From contig ML679969.1 in NCBI GenBank assembly GCA_007922225.1, forward strand, positions 22,732,509-22,796,508: a stretch of DNA of 64,000 nucleotides. Reading direction: 5' to 3'. Positions 58,901-64,000 of the stretch are shown here, in pieces. Source of the stretch: Emydura subglobosa (taxonomy: Eukaryota; Chordata; Testudines; Chelidae). The notes beneath the pieces were generated by a model. It searched no databases and was not told the origin of the DNA. It saw only the letters and a list, made by a program, of their open reading frames with translations. The first letter of the stretch is position 1; every line of letters begins with the position of its first letter. The translations under genes were made by a program, and so were the position numbers.

Positions 58901-60611
58901 TCACTGCATCCTGTCTTCAGTGCTCTCAGCATCCCTCCGGCTGGGCTCTCACACATCACCCCTTTCAATCCACACAGAATGCTGCCACTAAACTCATCTT
59001 CCTTGCCTGTCAGTTTGATGGTGTAACTGCCCTTTTCAGGAACAGTCCTAGCACCTGACTCACAAGGGATGTCAGACGCTGGTTATGTGCCAGCGACACA
59101 GCCCAGTTGGGGGTAAATCCTCTGTTACACCCATTTGTTTGAATGAGCAATTGCTCCCAAACAGCAAAAAATCCACATGGATTTGCAGCTCATTATCTGT
59201 GCACAGAGTGTTTTACTTTTATCTTGGGTGCTGCCACCCTGAATAATAGCTCAGCTTGATTGATCCATTTAGCATTTAGTCACGCCACAAAAACACTCAC
59301 GTGCCAGTGAGTTTTAAACTTGGCTTGTGGATGTCAAACGGGCCCAAAGAGTGACCCAAACCACACAGACATGGCGGGGGTCACTCAATGGATTTGAAAG
59401 GCAACCAATATAAAGCGAAGGAAGAAAGGAAAAGAGAAGGAAATACATTTCTCGACAACTTATAAGCTCCGGAATTGCTGCCTCTGAACATGGCTGGGGC
59501 AAGTTGTCTTTCTGGTTTCAAATAACTGCATGTTGATGGAGTCACTTGAAACTGCATTGGTGGATGTCCTGTGAGGAACAACCCACAGATTGGCCCTCAG
59601 ACGATGGACTAGATGAAATCTAACATCTCTAATTTCAAACTAGGACACCCAGGAATAATCATGTGTCAGGGTGGCAGCATATTTCCAGCTGGGGTCAGGA
59701 AGAATTCTCCCCTCCCCCCAGTGAGATAGTATTGCACCATTAGGAGCATCATGGCACTTTTAGATCTTTTTCTGAAGCCCCTGCATTGATATCCATCAGC
59801 GGCAGCAGACTAGACTTCCTGGGGCATTGCTCGGCTCTGCTTTGGCAAGCTGTACCTTCCTAAATCGGGCTGGTGGGTTGTAAAGTGCTGACCTGACCCC
59901 ATCCCACGAAGGACCCACGGCCACAGCCAGAGTCTCTTTCCAGGCAGTTCTATTTCCCAGACAAGCACCAATGTGGTTCCTGAGCCCACCCTGGGCTACA
60001 GCTCCCTTCACCCCTCTCAGGCCCTCCTGCTTCAGGGCCTCTTCCTACCTCTTTTCCCTGAGCGCTGCCTCCCTGGAGGCCCTGTTTCTCCAGCAGGTTT
60101 CCCCTGCCTCCCCTCCCCGGGAACCCTTTCTCCCTGACAATCTGGGTCTGCCACCCCTCCTCAGCCACTCCTGAGTAATGATCAGGGCAGGCAGGCACCA
60201 AGCCCTTAAAGGGGCAGACCACCCTGTTACGTGGTTCTCAAATGCTTCTTTCTCTGGCTGGAGTGCCTACCTGGCCATCTGCTTCCACTCCAGGCCATCA
60301 GGGGTGCAGAACAGCTCATTGAGCTGTATGAACAGCAGTGGGCAGCTTGCTTCCTTCTCCTCCTCCTTCTGCAGCAGGAAGCCAACTCGCCCAGCTGCTG
60401 AGGAGACACTGGAGGTGAAGATGCTTCGACCAACTGCCCGGCAAATAATCCCCGAGTTTCTTCTCGGAGGCCCGTCTGGACCTGCCAGGCTGGGACTGCC
60501 CTCAGCCTCCAGAACAGCATGTGCCTCCGCACTGGTGAGAACGCCCTCATTCACGGGCACTTTCATCATGTCAGACTCCTGACGCTCAGGTCTCCAAGTG
60601 TCTCTGGCCAT
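16786..60611 (-). CDS. SLC4A9: SLC4A9 (anion exchange protein 4), gene span of 20 placed coding exons
   Basis: Multi-pass bicarbonate transporter of the SLC4 family, acting at the plasma membrane of epithelial cells. In mammals it is known mainly from kidney intercalated cells and salivary gland; whether it works as a Cl/HCO3 exchanger or a Na-coupled HCO3 transporter is debated. Twenty exons listed separately join with compatible phases into 996 codons, close to the roughly 950-1000 residues usual for the family. The cytoplasmic band-3-like domain spans about residues 90-380 and the membrane domain about 430-945. AE4-specific stretches as I recall the human protein include PPPKCLPS, [23 protein letters not shown] and [17 protein letters not shown]. 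These separate it from SLC4A4, A5, A7, A8 and A10. Introns range from under 1 kb to 7.2 kb (intron 15). The terminal coding exon after SDSED and the 3' UTR are not located. Identification is firm; exact N- and C-termini are not. Confidence 0.95.
17020..17250 (+). repeat. tRNA-derived SINE
   Basis: A pol III-like head (GTAGTTCAGTGGTCACAGCATGG, then GAGTTCTATTAGTG) is followed by CCTCAGTTTCCTGATCTGTA and ATGGGGATAAT. This is the order of the Cry/MIR-type SINEs of reptiles. It lies in intron 19. Confidence 0.7.
18075..18248 (-). CDS. SLC4A9: SLC4A9 exon 19 (last membrane helices)
   Basis: Residues 887-944. [20 protein letters not shown] leads to [13 protein letters not shown] and [12 protein letters not shown]. 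The 174-bp length matches my recollection of the corresponding exon in other SLC4 genes. The acceptor is TTCCATTTCAG and the donor ATG|GTAGGA. Confidence 0.97.
18625..18908 (+). repeat. Interspersed repeat, copy A (paralogous to 32245-32555)
   Basis: Shares with copy B, in the same order, GAGATTTT-AGAAAATAA, TCTTAAG, ACTTGGGTCA, TCCAAGCTTCTC, TCCAGAGCTGGG and GGATTTAAGAAAATAA. No coding potential. It lies in intron 18. Confidence 0.7.
18987..19109 (+). mobile_element. 123-bp MITE with terminal inverted repeats
   Basis: The ends TAGGGTGACCA and (reversed) TAGAGTGACCA form an 11-bp inverted repeat with one mismatch. The interior carries CTATATAAGAC and CTATAAAATCGGGAC. It lies in intron 18. 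Confidence 0.75.
20831..21094. mobile_element. MITE-like element, weak terminal inverted repeats
   Basis: Left end GGGGACATCTAAACTGCA; the right end reversed reads GGGGATGTGTACACAGCA. Same general family as the element at 22272-22558. It lies in intron 18. Confidence 0.5.
21448..21516 (-). CDS. SLC4A9: SLC4A9 exon 18 (69 bp, IPMPVLYG motif)
   Basis: Residues 864-886, reading [20 protein letters not shown] then SLQ. [15 protein letters not shown] is invariant across the family, and GVAALSS matches AE4. The acceptor is GATTTCTCCAG and the donor CAG|GTGAGTT. Confidence 0.97.
22272..22558. mobile_element. Fold-back element with long internal hairpin
   Basis: The terminal ends GGTACGTCTATGCTT and (reversed) GGCTATGTCTACACTT are imperfect inverted repeats. 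Inside, AGCATAGCCCTGGCAGTGCA plus AGCAGTGGGA (about 22341-22372) is complementary to the block at about 22435-22465. It lies in intron 17, about 360 bp from exon 17. Confidence 0.7.
22901..22973 (-). CDS. SLC4A9: SLC4A9 exon 17 (membrane helix)
   Basis: Residues 839-863. The split Arg completes [20 protein letters not shown], followed by APVLK. REQRxTG is a near-invariant SLC4 motif. The acceptor is GTCTGCAG|G and the donor AAG|GTAATA. Confidence 0.96.
24182..24360 (-). CDS. SLC4A9: SLC4A9 exon 16 (membrane domain)
   Basis: Residues 780-838 plus two bases. [40 protein letters not shown] and [11 protein letters not shown] follow in order. FHLDLFCV and [14 protein letters not shown] are recalled AE4 hallmarks; other NBC-like members carry VAATVISIAHI or similar. 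It lies 7.2 kb downstream of exon 15. The acceptor is GATTCCAG and the donor AG|GTATTG. Confidence 0.97.
25700..28300 (-). mobile_element. Decayed DIRS-like retroelement (RT, RNase H, recombinase remnants)
   Basis: Minus-strand fragments occur in DIRS order. At 27750-27977 is the end of a reverse transcriptase, with [20 protein letters not shown] then IEFIGAL. At 27204-27551 is an RNase H-like piece with [20 protein letters not shown] and [15 protein letters not shown]. At about 26030-26135 is a possible tyrosine-recombinase remnant ([12 protein letters not shown]). Just upstream of the RT piece the catalytic box reads YLDH followed by a stop, at 27908-27922. Frames shift repeatedly, so nothing is functional. 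Outer limits are uncertain, possibly 25430-28350. It lies in intron 15. Confidence 0.6.
29698..29800 (+). repeat. tRNA-derived SINE, 5' part
   Basis: TTTCCTAGTGGTTAGATCAG, then GAGTCCTGACTGATTCACTA and GAGCAAGTCACT. This is the head and middle of the same SINE type as 53752-53952; the 3' half is missing. Confidence 0.6.
30537..31051. mobile_element. Large fold-back element
   Basis: The arms 30747-30821 and 30913-30993 are reverse complements over roughly 75 bp with few mismatches. For example GGTAAGAGCTGCCC near 30810 faces GGGCAGCTCTTACC near 30915, and CTCCTCTTCCCCCTGAGG faces CCTCAGGGGAAGAGGAG. The outer ends are less certain. GC-rich, no coding support, in intron 15. Confidence 0.6.
31560..31721 (-). 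CDS. SLC4A9: SLC4A9 exon 15 (FMDQQITAV signature)
   Basis: Residues 726-779. It includes [20 protein letters not shown], then the SLC4 signature [27 protein letters not shown] and the EYRLQ ending are features I recall from human AE4. The acceptor is CCCTGTGCAG and the donor CAG|GTCAGT. Confidence 0.97.
32245..32555 (+). repeat. Interspersed repeat, copy B (paralogous to 18625-18908)
   Basis: Ordered blocks shared with copy A, in the same orientation. It carries an extra GGGGCGGGGGAGGGGGGG tract near 32337-32354. It lies in intron 14. Confidence 0.7.
32878..33100 (+). repeat. tRNA-derived SINE
   Basis: GTAGTACAGTGGATAGAGCA, then ACTCCAGTCCCAGCTCTTCC, CCTCAGTTAAAGCATTTC, AAAATGGGGATAATAAGACC and CTTTGAGATCTATGG follow the standard order of the reptile SINE also seen at 53752. 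It lies in intron 14. Confidence 0.7.
36226..36339 (-). CDS. SLC4A9: SLC4A9 exon 14 (membrane helix and PKLxVPSEF loop)
   Basis: Residues 688-725. [20 protein letters not shown] leads to [18 protein letters not shown], with the family signature TPKLxVPxEF. The acceptor is CTCCATTAG and the donor AAG|GTGAGA; the phase is 0 on both sides. Confidence 0.96.
36985..37250 (+). repeat. Interrupted SINE with poly-C tract
   Basis: GAGTTCTATTCCCAGCCCAG at the left and GAGCCTCAGTTTCCCAGTCT then GTAAAATGGGGATAATGACG at the right are SINE head and tail, separated by unrelated sequence. Fifteen C residues (37214-37228) follow the tail. It lies in intron 13. Confidence 0.5.
37639..37830 (-). CDS. SLC4A9: SLC4A9 exon 13 (loop and next membrane helix)
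   Basis: Residues 624-687. It holds loop cysteines Cys639 and Cys651, then [20 protein letters not shown] and the cytoplasmic [10 protein letters not shown] turn. The acceptor sequence is CACAGCAG, a tandem NAGNAG site: the exon starts at 37830, or at 37833 with one extra Gln. The donor is CCT|GTGAGTGT. Confidence 0.94.
38906..38961 (-). CDS. SLC4A9: SLC4A9 exon 12 (56-bp extracellular-loop exon)
   Basis: Residues 605-623. It completes Gly605 and reads [18 protein letters not shown], giving a second NAS sequon at Asn606. The LLPPP core matches LINASLLPPPE in human AE4 as I recall it. The acceptor is CATCTCTTGCAG and the donor ATG|GTAAGG. The phase fits both neighbours. Confidence 0.88.
41634..42500 (-). 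mobile_element. Penelope-like element 3' part with GIY-YIG domain
   Basis: The minus-strand frame 42065-42427 reads [16 protein letters not shown], a Cys-rich CCQLC stretch, then [29 protein letters not shown]. That is the linker and GIY-YIG endonuclease start of Penelope-like retroelements. A TAA at 42065-42067 interrupts the domain. The same frame continues beyond it ([34 protein letters not shown]), so this is one nonsense change rather than a frameshift. The 3' terminus near 41634 carries GGTAGCCGTGTTAGTCTGTA. 5'-truncated, in intron 11. Confidence 0.85.
43420..44520 (+). mobile_element. L2/L3-type LINE 3' region, decayed
   Basis: Plus-strand pyrimidine-rich coding-like sequence with CTCCCACTGTAAGATGCTGA and GAGTCCCTCCATGGTCTATT ends in GTTTGTACAGAGCCTAGCAC and AATAATAAACAG. 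This resembles the degenerate C-terminus and 3' tail of an ancient amniote LINE. Frames are broken. Family assignment is tentative. In intron 11. Confidence 0.45.
44668..44939 (-). CDS. SLC4A9: SLC4A9 exon 11 (membrane helices 4-5 and start of extracellular loop)
   Basis: Residues 514-604 plus one base. It includes [20 protein letters not shown] and [20 protein letters not shown], with Asp569 directly after. That Asp aligns with Asp555 of human NBCe1, implicated in ion selectivity, where AE1-type exchangers carry Glu. The exon ends in the large extracellular loop with Cys597, Cys599 and an NAS glycosylation sequon at Asn600. The donor is G|GTAAGAG. Confidence 0.96.
45078..45640 (-). mobile_element. 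CR1-type LINE 3' end
   Basis: Begins at the plus-strand motif ATCATAGAATCACAGAAATG and AAGTCATCAAGTCCAGCCCC, the reversed CR1 3' end. It is closely similar in order and wording to the copy at 14819 and extends into the ORF2 C-terminus, where no intact frame remains. In intron 10. Confidence 0.85.
45690..45828 (-). repeat. MIR-type SINE core
   Basis: The plus strand reads TACACATTGGGAAACAG, AGAGACTTGCCCAAGGTGAC and GGGCTGGGAATAGA, the reversed MIR core layout. In intron 10. Confidence 0.65.
46397..46530 (-). CDS. SLC4A9: SLC4A9 exon 10 (membrane helices 2-3)
   Basis: Residues 470-513 plus two bases. [20 protein letters not shown] is followed by [20 protein letters not shown]. The [12 protein letters not shown] motif is a signature of the half-helix TM3 that lines the anion site in SLC4 structures. 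The acceptor is TGTGTTTCAG and the donor AA|GTGAGT. Confidence 0.97.
47380..47554 (-). CDS. SLC4A9: SLC4A9 exon 9 (first membrane helix)
   Basis: Residues 411-469. It contains [20 protein letters not shown] and the first membrane segment [20 protein letters not shown]. The exon closes with [10 protein letters not shown]. The acceptor is GGTCTGCAG|A and the donor CAG|GTCTGT. Confidence 0.96.
48120..48262 (+). repeat. Old interspersed repeat with 14-bp tandem unit
   Basis: CCCCATTGTGCAAGGCACTGTACAAAC is wording I associate with an old amniote repeat. The unit GCCCTACAAAGTTT occurs twice in tandem around 48211-48238. Family not resolved. In intron 8. Confidence 0.4.
48690..48806 (-). CDS. SLC4A9: SLC4A9 exon 8 (linker to membrane domain)
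   Basis: Residues 372-410 plus two bases. A variable hydrophilic linker ends in the conserved SEELQRTGR that precedes the membrane domain throughout the NBC-like branch. The acceptor is GTTGTTTCAG and the donor AG|GTAAGTGCC. Confidence 0.9.
49926..50080 (-). CDS. SLC4A9: SLC4A9 exon 7 (end of cytoplasmic domain)
   Basis: Residues 321-371 plus two bases. It holds [20 protein letters not shown], then [11 protein letters not shown] and [11 protein letters not shown]. The last stretch is nearly identical to human AE4 and unlike the IEPPKS form in other Na-bicarbonate cotransporters, so it is a strong paralogue marker. The acceptor is CCCTCCAG and the donor AG|GTACCA. Confidence 0.95.
50668..50755 (-). 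CDS. SLC4A9: SLC4A9 exon 6 (cytoplasmic domain)
   Basis: Residues 291-320. It reads [20 protein letters not shown] then [10 protein letters not shown]. The FILLGP and YHEIGRA motifs are diagnostic of the SLC4 cytoplasmic fold. The acceptor is TCCCTAG|G, completing a split Arg codon; the donor is GAG|GTGAGC. Confidence 0.95.
52488..52645 (-). CDS. SLC4A9: SLC4A9 exon 5 (cytoplasmic domain core)
   Basis: Residues 239-290 plus two bases. It contains the family core [20 protein letters not shown] followed by [14 protein letters not shown]. The acceptor is TTTTATTTCAG and the donor AG|GTAACA. This is one of the most conserved parts of the SLC4 cytoplasmic domain, and it looks closer to NBCe-type proteins than to human AE4 (AGELGFLAQPLGAFVRLRN, from memory). 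Confidence 0.95.
53190..53291. mobile_element. Small fold-back element
   Basis: The arms 53190-53215 (GTTCTTCTTCGAGATGTGTT then GCTCAT) and 53269-53291 (ATGAGCAACACATCTCAAAG then AAC) are near-perfect complements, and pairing extends inward through CTCTTCC/GGAATGA. The loop is about 40 bp. In intron 4. Confidence 0.75.
53752..53952 (+). repeat. Near full-length reptile tRNA-SINE
   Basis: Head GGTCCAGTGGTTAGGTCAGC; body CTTCTATTCCTGGCTCTCTG, GGCAAGTCACTTCCTCCCTC, GCCTCAGTTTTCCCATCTGT and AAAATGGGGATAATGACC; tail GTAAAGCGCTTTGAG. This is the best preserved of the SINE copies in the window. In intron 4. Confidence 0.8.
55397..55458 (-). CDS. SLC4A9: SLC4A9 exon 4 (short linker exon)
   Basis: A 62-bp exon (residues 218-238) that had to exist because exons 3 and 5 are out of phase. 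It encodes [20 protein letters not shown] followed by Q, a hydrophilic linker like the DISDKPEKDQ stretch in NBCe1. The acceptor is TTTGCATTACAG and the donor CAG|GTATGG. Its length, 2 modulo 3, is exactly what is needed to connect phase 1 to phase 0. Confidence 0.88.
56346..56495 (-). CDS. SLC4A9: SLC4A9 exon 3 (cytoplasmic domain)
   Basis: Residues 168-217 plus one base. The sequence [24 protein letters not shown] matches the helix that in human AE4 reads LSPELRGQLQALLLQRPQHY (from memory). The acceptor is GTGTCCAAG|AG, weaker than the others but the only one that keeps phase 1. The donor is GG|GTGAGT. The end of the exon (SAACCR) is not conserved. Confidence 0.88.
56537..56775 (+). repeat. 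Possible MITE fragment (GTGTCTACACTGC end)
   Basis: The left end GGCTGTGTCTACACTGCAGA resembles the termini of the 20831 and 22272 elements. No matching right terminus found. It starts about 40 bp upstream of exon 3, in intron 2. Confidence 0.3.
56790..56940 (+). repeat. Ancient LINE 3'-tail-like repeat
   Basis: AAGCTCTTTGGGACAGGGCC, then GTTTGTGCAGTGCCTGGCGC and AATGGGGCACTGATTTC. The same sequence of motifs closes the LINE region at 44428-44520 and recurs at 63834-63955. Confidence 0.5.
57064..57224 (-). CDS. SLC4A9: SLC4A9 exon 2 (cytoplasmic domain)
   Basis: Residues 114-167 plus one base. It begins by completing the Arg split from exon 1 and reads [20 protein letters not shown], then the [10 protein letters not shown] segment typical of the SLC4 cytoplasmic domain. 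The acceptor is TTTTGCAG and the donor G|GTAGGTGG. Direct joining to exon 1 gives [10 protein letters not shown], the same junction as in NBCe1, so the extra segment I recall between these parts in human AE4 is absent here or lies in an unseen exon. Confidence 0.92.
58420..59060 (+). repeat. Pyrimidine-rich LINE-like block
   Basis: C/T-rich strand bias and phrases such as CAACACCCCACAATCTCAGG and CACAGAATGCTGCCACTAAA resemble an upstream part of the 43420-44520 LINE type. There is no intact frame. Weak call. In intron 1. Confidence 0.35.
60271..60611 (-). CDS. SLC4A9: SLC4A9 exon 1 (N-terminus, start codon)
   Basis: Residues 1-113 plus two bases of codon 114. I chose the ATG at 60609-60611 because its context, GGAG before and G after, is a strong Kozak match. 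It also lies downstream of a TATA-like box. The frame stays open further upstream without another good ATG. A Met-Met pair at 60564-60569 is an alternative start. The first 85 or so residues are low-complexity and poorly conserved. The exon then ends with [20 protein letters not shown], the conserved start of the cytoplasmic domain (human AE4 has [20 protein letters not shown], from memory). The donor is AG|GTAGGC. An undetected upstream non-coding exon is possible. Confidence 0.85.
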
Positions 60612-60697
60612 CTCCGGGCCTCTCCCCTCAGCAGAGTCCTGGGTTCCCTCCACACTCCCAGCCAGGTAGTGACAGGCGAGCTCAGGCAATCTGCCCT

Positions 60698-60705
60698 TAT
60701 AAAAG
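60698..60705 (-). promoter_or_regulatory. TATA-like box upstream of SLC4A9 ATG
   Basis: On the minus strand this reads CTTTTATAAGG, 87-94 bp before the chosen start codon. A transcription start about 30 bp further on (near 60,670) would leave a 5' UTR of about 60 bases. This is inference from spacing and motif only; a more distal promoter with a non-coding first exon is the alternative. Confidence 0.35.
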
Positions 60706-61447
60706 TCCAGAGCCTGTTTAGGTCGGATACAGCCTGACACCTGGGAGCCCAGCCCCAAACAGCATCAGCCAACTAAGGAGGCCAGCCTTGCAAGCACCAG
60801 CCCTGACTTGCTCCTGCTGCCCCACACTGCCTGCCCCCTCGCAGGGATGGCCCTGTGGCTTTCAGGGCTGAGCCTGCGAAACACTTGTTTACAAACATAC
60901 CGTCCCGGAAACATACATGCTGCAATCTGAGCTGGAGGATCAGGGCATCAGCACCTGACAGCTGGGAGACTTTCCCTAGGATGGGAGAAGTTAGGACCCT
61001 GAAGGAGTCAGGCTCAGCAAACCAGTTATCCAGAACCCCCTGAACTGAACCCCGTTGGGTGTGAAACTCCCAATATCCCTCCCCCCGCAACTTCCTTTGT
61101 CTCCCTTTGCCTACCTCTTCCCCTTTCTTCCTCCCAGCCCTAGTCACCTACCCCGCCGGAGGTATACTTTGTGTGAACGTTGTCTGTCCCCACAGAGCCA
61201 GGCTGGCACTCTCCCAGTGGCTGGCCTCTGGCCGGAAGAAAGGTCACAGCGGAGGACAGGTAGCCTGGCCTTGGCCGCAGCTCCTATACCAGGGACCTGT
61301 TTGAAATTCATTTTCTGCCACCTTGCACAGTCAAAATTATGCCCTTTGGACAGTAGTGCCACCCGCTCTCAGTCCCCGGCCCCTCCCATGCCAAGAACCT
61401 GGAGGATGCCTGGCTTTCTAGGGGCATTGCCATGCGTTTATCTAGTG

Positions 61448-61813
61448 CAGGGGTGGGCAAACTATGGCCCGTATGCAGCCCATCTGAGCTTTTCATCAGG
61501 ACCTCCAGCTCAACCAGTGATCCGCAAGCTCCATTCAGGTGGTCCACGGAAAAGTTGCGGAACAAGCCGTGTGGTGCGGCAGCGGCTGCTTCCCCTCCCA
61601 ACCTCACACCTTCCTCCCACCCCTCTCCCACCACGTGGGCCCAGCAGCACTCTGGATGGAGTATGGCAGCCCCTTCCCTTCCCCCCTCGCCCTTCTCCCA
61701 CCACATGGCCTCAGCGGTGCCCTGACTGGAGCAACTCCCAGAGCATTAATGGCCCACCATACTATTTCTATACCCAGATGTGGTCCTCAGGCCAAAAAGT
61801 TTGCCCACCGCTG
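61448..61813. mobile_element. hAT-type MITE with perfect 8-bp target duplication
   Basis: A 366-bp element bounded by the identical direct repeats ATCTAGTG at 61440-61447 and 61814-61821. Terminal inverted repeats are CAGGGGTGGGCAAAC on the left and GTTTGCCCACCGCTG on the right (13 of 15 complementary). An 8-bp duplication plus a CAG-type terminus is the hAT signature. The interior is C-rich with a diverged CTCTCCCACCACRTGG repeat and no transposase. Confidence 0.93.
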
Positions 61814-63379
61814 ATCTAGTGTTTGATGCCCATGGCAAGGAGTTCACCATCCAAAAACCCCATTGCCAGCATCACACCCCTGAGACACAGGCACTAACCC
61901 TGAGCCCAAGGATTGGAGCCACAGCTTTACCGTCTCCTCCCTCTTCCCATGCACCAGCTGGAGCTTCCCAGCCTCTACACACAGACCCTGCCTTTGTGCC
62001 CACCAGCTGGCTTCTTTGTTCTGCGCTAGGGGATGCCAAAACACAGCTCCGCACAGACATCCCCCTGCTGCGCCCCACATCTTCACACTCCAGTCAGATG
62101 CTGTAGAGCAGCCTTGGTGATTCCCTTCTTGGACAAAGGGAATCCAGGCTGGTGGACCAAGTGGTGTGCGAGAGGGGGAAGATTGTGGCTGCCCTGCCCT
62201 CCTGGGATGCTGGAATTCCTTGCAGTGTCTCCTGTTGCTCCTTTATAGCTACACCTAGAAAGACCTCCAAACTATGTGCTTTGTGGTAGTTATTTGTGTG
62301 ATGTGGAACTGGCATGAAATCCATCATCCATTTGCACAACCTCATTTGAGAACTAGTTACTATCTTCCTGAGATGGATTTGACCAAGGGCTGAAAGTCTC
62401 CATAGCCTTATCCAGTCCCCTGAGCCATCTAGCTCCTCCATTTTATTTTGTAAAAGGCAGGGGGGGTTGTTTTCCCTGCACAAAAAGCAGGTGGGCACTT
62501 CCTAGGAGAATGGCTTTTATTTAAGATTAAGGAAAACACCAGAATCAGAGCAAACAAAAGCCCAGGCTCCCAGAGAGAGCCCAGTGTGTGGGACTCCTGT
62601 CACATGTTGCATCAGCTGTGCAGAACAAAGCAGCTGATGCCCCAGGAGACAGGCGAACTCTTGGCTTTTAAAGGTGTAATGCAGAGAAAACAAAATTATA
62701 AAAGTTCCAAAGCTACCTGCTTTGCACCGATTTTAGTCCCGGTCCAGCAAGTATTTGTGGCGGATAAACTGAGGTAGCCATTCCAGGCTCACATTTCACA
62801 TTGATTAAGCACAGCGGTTTCCCAGAAACATCATGCCACATCTCTGGATTTTCAGGGAATGCCTGGGGCAGCAACAGTAACCGGCTCATCACTGAGCAAA
62901 TGAAAACAAAACCATGGGGGAAGCCAGAGACTTGCCAGGATGGAAAGTTGTCGACTCATGGCTGCGACTGTGCTGACCCCCTCCTTGCGCTTTGCTAGTA
63001 AATGTCAATGCAAGCACCTGAGCTGCATTACAAAACACTACAGCCGAGATACCAAACTGCAAGTGGCGGTGCCAAGCACGTGAGCAGGGCTGTGCATAGT
63101 AAACACCAGAAAGGCCAGCACGCACTAGATCCTGCAGGTACAAAGTAGGGCATGTCGGCCTCTGCTATTGTGACAAAGCAGGAGCGTGGCTTTCAGGGCA
63201 TTGTGAAATAGTGATGGGTCTGCTAAGCCAGCACTTCCCTATGCCTGGCTTGCACATCAATACTGATACTTCATAGATCTGTGACTAGTATTGTGAATCC
63301 TGCCTGGCATACTGCTCCTACCCATTCAGTTATGTGCACTCTGGTTTGCCAATTAACTTAGGTTCCTCTGGTGCACATC

Positions 63380-63529
63380 CAGTGCTTAATTTGTAAGGAA
63401 AGTAGGGCCGGGACTCAAGCAATTTTTTTTTTGCATTCATAACTGATGCAGCAAGCCCAGAGGTGCCAGGGCTCTGAACTGCCCAGTCTAGAGGTGCCAG
63501 GGTTCAGCCCTGGCACAAATTAAGCACTG
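63380..63529. mobile_element. 150-bp MITE with perfect 15-bp inverted repeats
   Basis: CAGTGCTTAATTTGT at 63380-63394 and its exact complement ACAAATTAAGCACTG at 63515-63529. The flanking 8-mers TGCACATC and TCCACATT match at six of eight positions, fitting an aged hAT target duplication. The interior holds two diverged GAGGTGCCAGGG units. Confidence 0.88.
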
Positions 63530-63833
63530 TCCACATTCCACGGTGGGTTAGAAACACAATTGAATGGGAGGCTGGTACATGCCAGGACTCAGTCTGGGCA
63601 TCTGGCAGTTATCCAAAGAGCTCCAGGATCTGAGATCTAAGGCACCCCTGTCATGCTCAGAGAGAGGGACCCCAAGGCTGAGATCTGAACCAGGCCTCTC
63701 CATGCTCACATCTAACCTAATCTTCGAAACCTGTATAGAGCTAATGAGCCACATTCCTACCTCCACCCTGCTCACATTGCCTGCACGCTTCAGCACTGTC
63801 CGCCCCACCACCCTTCAGCTGGGTTGGGTGGTG

Positions 63834-63955
63834 CAGACTGCACACTCGTTGGGGCAGGGAGCTATTCGGGGCACAACTGCGGGGTTTGGAAGGCACCTAG
63901 TTTGGAGGGGGCATTATGACAAACCCAATAATAATGATTGCTAGAGTTCAGGTGA
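63834..63955 (+). repeat. Ancient LINE 3'-tail-like repeat
   Basis: ACTCGTTGGGGCAGGGAGCT, AAGGCACCTAGTTTGGAGGG and CAATAATAATGATTG parallel the tail at 56790-56940. Diverged. Confidence 0.45.
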
Positions 63956-64000
63956 ACTGGAGCAGAGCATACAGCTGGCAGAGACATCAGACAGACGCTC

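Larger units (their letters stand above)
60612..64000. other. Upstream flank of SLC4A9, no other gene seen
   Basis: Apart from the TATA-like box, the two MITEs and a LINE-tail repeat, I see no exon here. HBEGF, the divergent neighbour in human, is not recognisable, so it either lies beyond the window or has moved. Confidence 0.6.

Noticed and set aside
61055..61819. 254-codon plus-strand open frame, the longest in the window
   Set aside because: Proline- and serine-rich, no domain, no splice or start context, and its last third is simply the hAT MITE at 61448-61813.
60612..64000. HBEGF exons, expected from human gene order
   Set aside because: No EGF-domain cysteine pattern or heparin-binding basic stretch found on either strand.

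Overview
This is an animal nuclear genome window, not a microbial one. Coding sequence is split into short exons with GT-AG introns, intergenic DNA is long, and interspersed repeats are dense. The mix of CR1 LINE pieces, a Penelope-like element with a GIY-YIG domain, a DIRS-like element, tRNA-derived SINEs and hAT-type MITEs, together with the protein sequence, suggests a sauropsid reptile, most likely a turtle. The species call is inference from repeat style and recalled protein similarity.

Only one protein-coding gene is supported. It is SLC4A9 (anion exchange protein 4, AE4), on the minus strand, with its start codon at 60611 and the last coding exon I can place ending at 16786. Twenty coding exons join in frame with matching phases and consensus splice sites into 996 codons. 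They cover the cytoplasmic band-3-like domain (about residues 90-380) and the bicarbonate-transporter membrane domain (about 430-945), followed by an acidic tail ending SDSED. A good donor after SDSED predicts at least one more short terminal exon, which I could not identify with confidence. A TATA-like box lies about 90 bp upstream of the ATG.

Layout: 1-16,785 is downstream of the placed exons and holds no recognisable gene. It contains a possible LTR, a hAT-like element, MITE copies and a CR1 fragment. 16,786-60,611 is SLC4A9. Its larger introns host most of the repeats: DIRS-like remnants in the 7.2-kb intron 15, the Penelope-like copy and an L2/L3-type LINE tail in the 5.7-kb intron 11, and a second CR1 in intron 10. 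60,612-64,000 is upstream and holds two very clear MITEs. In human the neighbours are HBEGF and ANKHD1; I see neither here, so they would lie outside the window.

I found no previously undescribed multi-gene system. The best second-look items are the unresolved SLC4A9 C-terminus, a NAGNAG acceptor in the extracellular-loop exon, an AE4 sequence that looks strikingly like Na-bicarbonate cotransporters, several fold-back elements with well-defined ends, and decayed retroelements whose catalytic lesions can be read directly.
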